The notes beneath the pieces are model-generated. The model worked only from the letters and a program-made list of their open reading frames with translations, had not been told where the DNA came from and searched no databases. A program made the position numbers and the translations under genes. Shown piece by piece: positions 26,001-38,000 of a stretch of 64,000 bases of DNA. This DNA is from Bolinopsis microptera (Eukaryota > Ctenophora > Tentaculata > Lobata > Bolinopsidae), in the NCBI RefSeq assembly GCF_026151205.1, contig NC_087073.1, positions 3,555,001 to 3,619,000 of the forward strand, given 5' to 3'. Every line of letters begins with the position of its first letter. Position 1 is the stretch's first letter.

Positions 26001-29000
26001 GTGATATTATAACAGAATATGTACGTTAAATAATAAGACGTGTGCAATGTATCGCAGAGTCTGAACGCTAAAGCAAGTAAAGCTATCGGGGAGGAACTAG
26101 CCAGGTTAACAGAGGCGCACAAGCTGCTGGGAGACGCTGTGAAACAGAGTGCTGGAAGCTTCGAATGCAAGGTGAGATTAACATAAGCTCTGGGGTTATT
26201 GATTATTTACTAACTACGTTCTAACTATCTCAGATCTGAAGTTTTCACGTTTCAGATTTTGAATTTGCTATTTACCTCTCGAAAACATCAGTAGCGACAA
26301 AATATTATACTGAAAAAAAATGATACACTCATTCAAGGTACGATTAAACAAATATTTTAACAAAAATGGGCATTTTAGCATAATATAACAATACTCCCTT
26401 ATCCAGGTCGTGTATGAATAATCGACCTTTAAACTTAAGGAGGGCCTTGCATTCGTTATTATTACTGAATAACTATATTATTATTATGGTTACGATATTT
26501 GATAAGTATGTGAATTTCTTTCTTTAAAAGAACTGACTCTCAACTAAATTTTTATCGAACAATCTTATCTAATCAATATAATTTAATATGCACTTTGTCC
26601 ATGATAGCATTGGTTGAAACTTAAGAAAACCTCAAGAGTTTTGAAGGCTTAGAGTTCATCAGACCTCGCTTGTAACTGCTCTTGGTGTGCCTGCTTCACT
26701 GAGATCTTCCGTACAATCTTTGTTTTCAAGTCCATTTCTATATTCAACTTCAACGATTGGTCCAGTCTAAGTTTTCTGCTTGTAGAATCACCGGCCGGCT
26801 TGGTCGTCGAAAATACTGGGTCCACTAGTATCAATGGTTCCTCCTCCATTTGCAAGTACATTGAGCTTTTTTGTTCAACGCTAGGATCCAGGTCCAGACT
26901 GTACGGGGACCCGTATACTTCCACCTCTCTCATTACCACCGCATACTGATCACCAAATTTGTTTGTAATAGACACTTTCTTAACAGGTATCTTATTATCG
27001 CATGTGAATTCGTACTTTTCCAATCTGAGAACGTATGGTTCGATTGAGCAATACACATCCGGTATGTTCTCCGGGTCAGTGTTCCGTAACGAAACATCCA
27101 ACCCGTTTTGATAGTACATACTGTGCCATATCCTGTCTTGAAATGCAGAGTGAGTGTAAACAATAACTTTGTGCACGAAGAAATCATGATCCATATCAAG
27201 TGAGAGCGATGCCTCAAATGAGCTGAAAACCTCATCAGAGTGGGCAAAAGTATCGAAGTTGCCATCAATAGCGTCCTCTGCACCGTGGTAGCCTAATGTG
27301 TACACTGAGGTGAGATAAGGATGGAACAACCGCAGAGCTCTTTCTCCCTCATCTTCCTTTTCTTCCTCATCTTCCTTTTCTTCCTCATCTTCCTTTTCTT
27401 CCTCATCTTCCTTTTCTTCCTCATCTTCCTTTTCTTCCTCATCTTCCTTTTCTTTCTCTCCCTCTGTTCCTTTCTCTTCTTGTCCCTCCGATTCAATCAT
27501 TATTATTATTACATCTTCTGTAGGTTCTGCAGTGGTACGAGGAGCATCACTGGCAGTAACGGAACCAAAATCACAATAAGGCACATAGCAAATTTCTTTT
27601 TGCAGTTGGCTCGAACTCTTGTCCCTTACAAAACACCATGGTCCTTTGTTATCTTGATCGGGGTTTCTGCAGTTGTTGGAATTCAGTCCCATTTCCTGGT
27701 CAAAGGGATCACCCTGACTGACTGAAGTTTCCCTCCACTCAACACACTCGCCATCTTTATTCCAATCTCCTCTAAACTTCACACCATATGGGTCGTACTT
27801 GCGGTCTCTACAGTCGCGGATTTCCTGTGTTTCCAAACGGTCTTGATAAACGTAGTCCATGCAGGGTGACTCCTTACATTGAATAAAGTTACCCTCTCCA
27901 CAGCACGACTTAGGGTTGTGATACTGTAACTGTCCGTATTCGCAAGCTGGCAATCCCACTTCACGCATTTTAGCCTTACTTGTTATCCCAGTCTGATCAG
28001 ATTGTTTCTGATCTAGAGCAGTAGTTGTTTCTGAGTTACAACAGTAGTCACCTGAACTAAACACAAACTGATGGGTCGGAGGGCACATGGAATCTCTCAG
28101 AGATCTGTATCTTCTTGTTACTGTGTCCCTATCCCCTATTTTAAGCCATTTCAAGGTCTTGCCAGCCGGCCACCATTTGTCCCGACACTCCTGACTCGCT
28201 GTATACTTAGACACTGTTACGACAGCTTTGCCCTCGCAGTATATCTGTAGTTTGTCGTAGGTTTTAACTATTGCCCATTTCTTAGGGAATTCCGTGTAAG
28301 CAGTATAGGCATTTTCGAGTTCACAGCTTCCTATTACGAACCTGAAAAGGAGCTTTTGAATAAGTCGAATTATATATTAAAGCTTTAAAGTGACCTGTTA
28401 TGACAGGTTTTGTAGATATCCCACATATAGCTGTAAAATAACGTGTAAAATAGCTGTAAAATAACATGTAAAATAACATGTATATATATATATATATATT
28501 ATATATACAGGATGGGCCAAAAGTCAGTGGGCATACGTTGGCCTTAATAGCTCAGTCACTGAGTGACCGATTGAAATAATTCTTTCTGGTACGACTTACT
28601 ACCACCACTGGTTCGAGGAATTTGTCAAATCAAAAATATTCGAGTTAATTGTTTTCAAATGAAGGTTCATTTTTGCATTTATTTGATAATTTGGATAGTC
28701 GGATCGAGCTAAATTTTATTTAATTCTGTTTGGCCATTCGAATTACGTTTGTCCTGAAAAAAATTAGAGTACTAGAGCTTCTCAGATGACCGAGATACGA
28801 AGCATATTGCATAACGAGTTTATTCATTACATGTGATCAGGTGATTGGCTTACCTGATCACGTGATAAGATCACCCCGTTTACCACCCCATTAAACATTA
28901 TGGGAATCGTTAAGGCTGCCCAATTAAGGTGTCGTGTCACGGTGTCACATAATCACCCAGTCAATTTTGTTAACGAGATACACAAAATGCTTGATAACGT

Positions 29001-32000
29001 CGTCATTTCTAATCCGTTTCACGTCATTTTTTCGGATCAGATGCAAAATTAAATAATCTACCGTCTCTGAAAAAATCAGGCGTCCAGCATGTTCAGAGAG
29101 AACAATATAGGTGTTTTAATTTTGAATGGGCGTATTCTAAAATATTTGAATTTTCAAATTTTGACGACAGAATCCTCGAACCAGAAGGTACAGTATGTAT
29201 TATTATATATTACGAAGGGATTGATTGTAGCAAAAACTGTATCTCACAATCTAATATCATATTTTTAAACATCAGGAAACAATAAAATATTCCAAATGGG
29301 GCTACTTGTTGTAAAGAATGTGTATCACTGCGCCTTCACTATCACGGTTATTGTCGTCACTAAAGTGTAGATTCACGTGACCATCTTTACTGGGCGGTAC
29401 TGAAGTTTCCAGTTCAAGTGGTTTATTGTCGATATTAAAGTGAACATATTTCCCCTTGTGTGCGCGTTCCCAAAAACGTTCCCCTAAAACGGGGCGGTTT
29501 AGGAATGTTATCAGAAGAATGATAGCAGTTATCATATTCTTTTGTCAAATTTGTAGACTGTAACGAATAACGAAACGACTTGTTGTCAAATGACGAACTC
29601 AGATAACATTCTCCACTTTACGTGCATTTAACCTTCAGATCGAAGGTTTTCTGCATGTTGAAATTGTAACATTTAGCTCAGTGATACTGTTGAAATTGTT
29701 AATTTGTTTTATTTAAAGTTTGATTTTGAAGTCCATTAACAGGGTGTTAAGTAAAATGTATTTTCTGGTAAGGAATAGGTGTGACTTTGTTGGAATCACC
29801 CTTTTAGTATCCAAAATTTACGTGACGTAGTTTGATGAATCATGCGAGTTCAGTAACAAAGTTGGTTATAGGTTGGAATAAGGCCTAAGGTCACAGGAAA
29901 GGTATGTGAAAAATGTTCACACTGTTTTCAGATTACACTCAGCAAGTTTACTTGAAAATTCTTTGATCTTTTTTTAAGAGAAAACTATCTGTGCAGTGTT
30001 AACGATAAATCAATCAATTTAATCATGATTTAATTGCATTTGTTTGTATACAGATTAACGTAATGTGTGCTGAACTGTTCATGATGTTTACACATGACGC
30101 AGTATCATGTAAGCTTGTACATACAATGTACATCCACAACAGACATCACACACTTTTATTTTTATCATTATGCAATTGAATTTTCAAATTTTAAACTACA
30201 GTGAAGGAGCAAGGGTGCCTGATTTAGTTCCGCTATATCAATACAGACGACATTGATTGATAAAACCACATCTGCAAAATTGGTATTTTTCTATTCAATC
30301 AGCAATAAAAGAAGATTGAACTTTTATTTTTCCTTCAGGATATCCTATCCAAAGTGGACCGAGCTCAAGCAGCAGCAAAGAAAGATAACGAATTTATTTA
30401 TCACGAGCGAGTGCCCAACATATCCGACCTGCCGGCTGTAGGACGAGCTCCTGTCGCTAAACCTACCCCTGTAGCAACCGAACGTAGGCATTAAATATTT
30501 TCCGTTTATTTTTACAAGTTGTGCAGAGGTTGGGATGATGTGGTATTCAACACAAAAATTAAGATGTTATGAAAAATGTGGCGTGTTTGAATTTAATTTA
30601 ATCTTGTTTCGCAAATTTATTTCTGACCATTTAAAAAACATGTTAATTAACGAACTAATGTTTTCTCAGTTGAGGGGTGGTCGGACGTGTTCAACAAGCT
30701 GGTGCCTCTGAACGTACAACAAGCCGCCACAATGTACGCCAGCAGAAAAGATCACCTCATACACTTGGAGATTACTAAGCTGAGGGAGGCAACTAATCAG
30801 CTCAACAAGTAAGATGATTTTTGTGCTCATTCTGTCTAGATATGAGTGTTGTTATTTCTTGTAGGGGGATGTTTGGAGCCCCCGAGTTGCCAAATAACCG
30901 TTCAACCTGTCATACTAGGGATTGTAAGCGACTTTATTCCAAAGAAGGTTTGCTAGGTGAACTTACTTACGAAACTTTCAGTGCAATGAATCAAATGAAT
31001 CTGCCAGCTGCAATAGAGGATCTCGGTGGTAAAGAAATTCCTGTTTCTCTTATCGAAAAGTCCGGTGACGTAAGAACTAAAGGTGGCCTCATGTCTCTAC
31101 GACAATCATTTGATGAACTGCCTCAGCTTTTGCAGCGAAACGAGGAAATTATTAGTAAGTTACTTTGTTTGTGAACAACTAATTGGAACACTCCTGTAAT
31201 CGTGAACAATTTAAAAAGTTTTCAAAATACGTTATAAATGCTCTATTTTCTATACTTGTCATTCATAGCCGAGACACTGAAAGAGTTGAATGCCGAAGAA
31301 GCTTCCGACAAACATCTTCGTGGGACGTTTGGTGCAAAATGGAACCGAACTAAAAGTGAAGACTTGACCAAGAGTTTTAAAGACCAGGGAGATAAATATC
31401 AGGTATTTTGTTTGGTCAACTTTTCCTCAATTTTTCCTCTCTGGAGTTTTCAGGAAATTATTCATTTGCTTGTTAAGATCGATAAACAGTTATACGTTTA
31501 GGTTGAGTTTGATCATGCTTCATAAGCGTTACGTAACTTCTTTTGATATGCGTATAATTGTCCCCAAGTTACGTCATTTAGCTATGAGATCACCGTAACC
31601 CGATTCCTTACTTCAGAGTATATTAACGAATGCCCGTAATGCTGATAAGATTGTTCGAGAAAAGTTCGAGACAAACATCAGAGCTATTGACATTCTGTCG
31701 AAGGACGAGGTAATCTATTATCTAACCTGAAAATAATTTAATTATCTTTAGTTCATCACGTACAAACCGTGACATCACAATCAATATAAGCAACGACTGG
31801 TATTGAAAACAAAAACGAAATTGAAAAGCTCGAGCATTGACGGCGCGCGCGAACGACGAATGGGAACTTAGTATTGTGAAATTATCTTCTTGCAGCCGCT
31901 CCGTAGACCTTGTTGTTTGTGATTCGATCGTTTTCCATACTTCTTGCCTTCGTTCATGAGATCGACACAACGATGGCCGCTCTTATTTTAATTATATCAG

Positions 32001-35000
32001 CACTGAGAACTCAATCGAAAAGGTGGGCTCATTTATAAAGATGGGATTGCCAGATTACGTAGCCGCTGATTCCATACAAGTAGAACATGTACCACGTGCT
32101 CGTTGGCATTTGTACTTAGTTTCACTAGTAAACGTTACAAAACTTCTAAACTCACTTCCAACATGAGTCTATCGACTCTTTGGATAGGAGATATCGTATC
32201 AAAAAGATAACTGATGTGGAGCATATCAGGATCGAAAGTAAAGTAAAGTAAAGTAAAATTTATGACATCACATCATCACACATGTCTACAAAATATCATC
32301 GCACTGTGTGCAAAAATATATAATAAATATTTCCCCACCAAATCTCTTGGTTCCTGATTCATCCACAGAAGGTGGTAGTAACTTTGCTCTTCCAATAAAT
32401 TACAATTTTGGCTGTAGAGTTCCATTCGGTGTCAGTAATTAATCCTTCTTCAGAGCACACTGATTGACAGTATACCAGTAGGAGGAGCTCAATCCTTATC
32501 CGGACAGGGGCAGAAGGTAAGTTTATTCTGGAATCAGAGATTTTCATCACTTCTGATTTCGTTACGTGGCAATGTAAATGCAGGCTTCTTCTGTATAACT
32601 GTTAGTGATTACAGTCAAATCTTTCAGGCAGTAGCGTCCCTCAAATCGTTTATGGATCAGATCAAGCTTTTGAAAGGAGAGCGGGACGCACTTGAACAGA
32701 AGTTTAAAGCTGGTGGTGACACTGAAGAAATAAGTAAGACTGCTATTTTATGACCGTCTTTTTGTAGAGTATCGATATCGGCAGCCTTCGTGAGAGTTTA
32801 TTGTCTTGCAATCTGCATTGATATTTGATATTTGTAGGGAATCTTCATCAATTATTTAGTAGTAATTTTGTTACTACGTAAACTATTTTCAGTCGAGAAG
32901 TTTTCACAGCTGAATACGGAGTCGAATCTGTTCAATGATGAAGGACTGAGCACGGAACACTTAGAAAAAACATACGGACCTCAACAGGCAGCAGTGGTGG
33001 ACAGTGTCAGGCAGCAGGACGAACTCATCGCAAAGATTACGGTTAGTTTCCTCTCACATCGTTCCACTGTCTGAACGATCTCAAAGTACATTTCCTATTC
33101 AAATCTATCTTTTTAGACAAATCAAATCTTCCACTTCCCTGAAATAACCCTCCATTTCTAGTGTGCTAACGACGAGTTCGTACAATCGAAGACCGGCGCT
33201 ACTTCAGACCCTAGATCTGAAATGATGAGCGAACTGGCCCAGGGTTATGATGCTTTCATCGAGTTGATGAGCAATTTAGCTGAGGGTACCAAATTCTACA
33301 ACAACTTGACCAAGATTCTCACTACTTATCAGAGTAATGTCAACGACTTCATTTTGGCTAGAAACACCGAAAAAGAGGATCTTATGAAGTAAGCCTTCTT
33401 GGTCAAATTTATGATACTCAGTTGTAAAATAAACTTTTGATGATTGATTTCATAATTTAACTCGATGTTAAAGCTTGAACCAGGGGGGGGGGTCCACGTT
33501 AAAAAAGTTAAATTCTAAGATCGAGATCTTGGAATTTAACATTAATTACTTTAACTTTTTTAACTTTTTTAACATAAATTAAAAATCAGATTTTGGCTGA
33601 CTAATCGGTTCAAATTTTAACATAATTACCCAAATTAAACTCAATTATGAGTGTTGACCTTTAGTACTAGTAGTACCTCGCTCTTGCAATTGTTTTCTGT
33701 AGTTGTAACTGATTTGATAACTCATACAAAAAAAACACCTTGTATCTATATATACACATAATTGTATAATTTACTAATATAATCATTCATATAATAGGAA
33801 AGAGCAATTGTCGGCCAACCACAAGTACACAGTTGCAGTAGTGGTCAATGGGTTGGAATTGCGGGACAGATTACAGGTAGTAGCGAATGCTATTGATGCC
33901 AAGTATAACGGGACTTCAGAAACTGGGAAGGAGTGGGCAGAGTATTTGGGGGATGAACATTACAGTCAGACTTCAGTCGGGACCCAAGGAAATGGCTCGC
34001 AGCCCGACCAATACTCATTAGAAGGGTGGCTGTCACGATATGGTCTGGAATGTTACACGGAACAGTTGGAAGAGGCGGGATTTGGATCACCCAGTCCAGT
34101 AATCTCCAGTGTGTTCAGGAAAGTGACCTGAACAAGTTGGAAATATTTGACAAATGTCATCGGCTGACTATCCTGCATGCAGCCAAACGGATCCTTATTA
34201 GAGGAGTAGCTAATATCGTGAAGGGAGAATGTTAGAATCCACGAAAATAACATCCCCTGGCCCTCCTCGTCAGGAAACACAAATTGTATTGATACTTTTA
34301 TAATAATAATAAATAATAGGAATTTATACATCGCTTTATAGCCATAAAGAACTCAAAACCCAAAGATTCAGTTCAAACCATCTAAAGCGACTCATGAGTA
34401 ACATGTACATAAGAACTTATTTTTATGAAGTATGGATTTTATGAGAAAGGTAGTTTACATGATACTTATACAAATACGTTTTCAAAGAGATGAGTTTTTA
34501 GTTTCTTTTTAAATAAGACGATATCGGTTAGTGTTCTCAATTGATAAGGAAGCTGATTCCAAACAGAGGGTCCGCAGTAGCTGAATCTTCTCTCGGTTTT
34601 ACCATAGTTTGAAATAGGGGGAACATTTAGGAGGAAATAGTCTTCTTCAGTTCTTAGTACACGTACAGGTTGACTCTTGATGTCAATACATTTGGTGATA
34701 TACTCCGGCGCTATGTTGTTGACCCAATTGAACACGGTTAGAGCAATCTTATACTCTATTCGTTGTCGTATTGGAAGAAAATGGGCTTTTTTCAGGAATG
34801 GAGTGACACAGTCCCATTTTTTGATAGCTTTCCAACCAAACAAGAATCGAACACAGGAATTTTGTACCTTCTGGAGTTTCTTTATGAGAAGATCGGGTAA
34901 ACTGTATAATCTAGTCCATTGCAGTAGTCTAGTTTTGAAAAGATCAAGCAGTGAATGAGCTGTCTTTTTAGATCATAGTTAAGCTTTGAGCCTATAACTC

Positions 35001-38000
35001 GAAGGTTCCTCAGATGGATGTTGCAGTAACTGATAATTGAATTTATTTGATCTTCAAATGTTAGGAATTGATCAAATAGGACACCTAAACTTTTCACTGT
35101 GCGGGATGCATCCACAGGGTCAGCTGCATTGTCAAACTGTATTGAATCGACTGGACATGAAGAGTAACTGTTCTTGGTCTGTACTACAAGAGCTTCTGTT
35201 TTGTTTTGGTTCAGTTTGAGTTTATTTTGGGTCATCCAGGTCTTAATATCTTCAAAACAATTTGTTATTCTCTCTTCGATTGTTGACAGATCTCGAAATA
35301 GTGGGTTAAACTCAATGTACAGTTGAGTGTCATCTGCGTACATGTGGATGTTAAATCCATGTCTCTTTGCGATCTGGTTGAGCTCCTTTGTGTAAAGTAT
35401 AAACAGAATTGGACCTAGGATTGAACCTTGCGGGACTCCAATTCTAAGGAAGCATCTCTTTGATCTTCATTTATCAATAGTTACTGTGAAGGATCTGTTA
35501 TTAAGGTATGATGTAAACCATTCGAGAACAGTACCTTCAAAACCAAAATCCTTTTTTAGTTTTTTTAGGAGCAAGTGATGATTTACAGTATCAAAAGCAG
35601 CACTGAGGTCCAAAAGGAGGAGGATAACCTTGCTTTTCATGTCACTGATACAAAGAAGATCATTGTAGATGGTAAGGGTTGCAGTTTCGCAGCTATGATT
35701 TGACCTATAACCACTTTGATGCTCAGCATGAAGATTGTGATAGTCAAGATGTTTGGTCATCTGTTTCTGGACACTCTTTTCAATGAGTTTCGAGAGGAAA
35801 GGTAAGTTACTAATCGGTCTATAGTTGTTGAAGCTATTGACATCTCCTTTATCATCTTTGATGGCTGGTCTGACAAGAGCACTCTTTAGGACTGACGGAA
35901 ATTTTCCAGTGACAAGTGAGTCATTGATAATAAATGACTCAATTGGTTTAACTTCATTAAAACACTGCATTAGAAGTTTTAGAGGGATGGGGTCCTCTTC
36001 ACATTCTTTTTTGTTAAGGTCAGAAAGAATCTTTTTGAGATCATTGTCGCTTATGGTTTTAAATTGGCTCCAGGCTTCACCTTGAAATGGTTCTGAGTGG
36101 TCAAGTAGAATGTCAGCTGCAGTATCATTGTTAATGGCAGAGTAAATCTTTTCCACTTTATCATTGAAAAACTCTTTCATCTCCTCACATAGAGTTTAAA
36201 AGCAGGTTTGTTATTAGGCTTTAAGTTTTTAGATATGTCCCGATCCATCAGCTGATTAACCATTTTGTAGGTATCTTTTTTATTGTCCTCACAGCTTTGC
36301 AGACGATGTTCATAGTATAGCTGTCTAGTGGTGTTTATAACTGCCTCAGCATGCTTAACAGCTTTTTTATAGTCCAATTTTGAATCTGCAGTTTGTAGTC
36401 TCCGGTTGTCAAATTCAGCTTTTCTTCGTTTCCTTCTGGCAGTTTGACATTTTGTGTCCACCCACTTGCTTTGATCAGGATTAATGCTAAAACAGATAAG
36501 GGGAGCATGTTTATCAAGAATTCTGCGAAGTTCTTTGTTATAGAGTTCTGTGGCAGAGTTGCAGTCAATAAGATTCCACCCCCAATGTGTGTTGAACTGG
36601 AAATATGCTGGATGAGGCCATAGTTTGATATGAGATGGATAAAATTTATCGTATCAGGATCAGTGAGGTCTTCGACATGGATATTGAAGTCTCCAGCAAT
36701 GATCAGTCTACCTGGAAGGTGAGTTAGACTGTCAAGATATTCATCAAATTCCCGTAAAAAGTCTGTCATTTTGGACATTTTAGCCGTACAAGATCGATAG
36801 ACACAGCAGAAACGAAGAAGGTCATTGGAACTTGACTTCAGCACACACTCAACATGTTCGAAGGATTTATGGGTCTTTGTAGGACGTTTATTGAAGCTAA
36901 GATCTTTCTTAAAGGCAATAGCGACACCACCTCCTCTACCAGCTCTAGATTGGTGAACAATATTATAACCTAGGTCTTTAATTTCCGCTATTTTTGACGT
37001 ATCTCCCTTACGTAGCCAAGTTTCTGTCAGGAAACAGGCATTGATATTGGAGTCAGACAGTTGCTCAAATACTTGTGCAGTTTTATTACATAGTGCAAGT
37101 GACCTCGCGTTAAACAGTCCGACATTTAGGTTGAGAAGCGTAGTCTTTACATGTTTTTTGAGTACTCTGTTCTTTGTCGAAGACTCTCTTTCTCCAGCAT
37201 TATTATGGGACAGTTTTCAGCACCAGAGTGATGGGTGTTACAAGATTCTCTGTATGATTCATAAGTGGAGTGTGAGCAGTTGGTGCATCTGTGACTTCTT
37301 CTGACCTCTTTGTAGGGACAAGCCCGGGTTATGTGTGATGCACTACAATACATACAAATAACATCAGTTTCCTTGCATGAAATGTGTCCCAGTTTCTGAC
37401 ATCGGAAGCACTGCTTAAGATCAAATCTATCAACTACTTTACATCTGGAATTTCCTATGTAAATGGACTGATTGTTTAACAGGAAATGCCTTATCTCAGG
37501 AGACACTTTAATCCCAACAGTAGTGTAGTCTCTTCCATAATTGACATACACAACTTTAAATGTTCTATCATGCTTGGTCACCAAATCTTTAACATATTGA
37601 TTCTTTTCCAGAAGTTTCACTTCCATAAAGGTTTTAACCTTCTCTCGAAATTCAGGAACTGATAGATTTTCCTACATGTAATGACTAATGAACAAAAATA
37701 CCAACGCATGACCTAAAAGTAAACTAGTCTAGAATATTCACTCCATTGCAATTTCAACCCAAATTTGAATTTATGTTAAAAAAGTTAAACTTTCTAAGCC
37801 TGAATTTTGAAATTTAACATTAATTAATTTAACTTTTTAAACTTTTTTTAACGTGGACCCCCCCCTGAACCAGCAACCAAAACACTTAATATATTCTCAT
37901 AACTGTTTTAATCTGCGTAGGAGCTTACAAGGAAGTCTGGCTAACAAAGCTCCACCGACCAGACCAGATCCTCCTCAATTCCACCAACAAGCTGCCCAAT

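Larger units (their letters stand above)
33481..37867. mobile_element. TIR-bounded composite element A in ALIX intron 16
   Basis: The left end CAGGGGGGGGGGTCCACGTT is the reverse complement of the right end AACGTGGACCCCCCCCTG apart from the length of the G-run. Each end continues for about 110 bp with AAAAAAGTTAAA, a self-complementary patch, and AACATAAATT. A 3-bp AAC stands on both sides, which may be a target duplication. Inside are an intronless SAM-domain-like fragment (33798-34235, +) and a LINE (about 34450-37650, -). The superfamily is not recognised. Either a DNA element carrying cargo, or a MITE split by later insertions. Confidence 0.6.

Noticed and set aside
27321-27725. Plus-strand frame of Phe/Leu that looks like a membrane protein
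   Set aside because: Antisense shadow of the Glu-rich repeat in the kringle gene.
30821-30981. Extra N-terminal part of the ALIX exon-10 open frame
   Set aside because: The ALIX alignment and phase support the acceptor at 30981; the upstream part is intron that happens to stay open.
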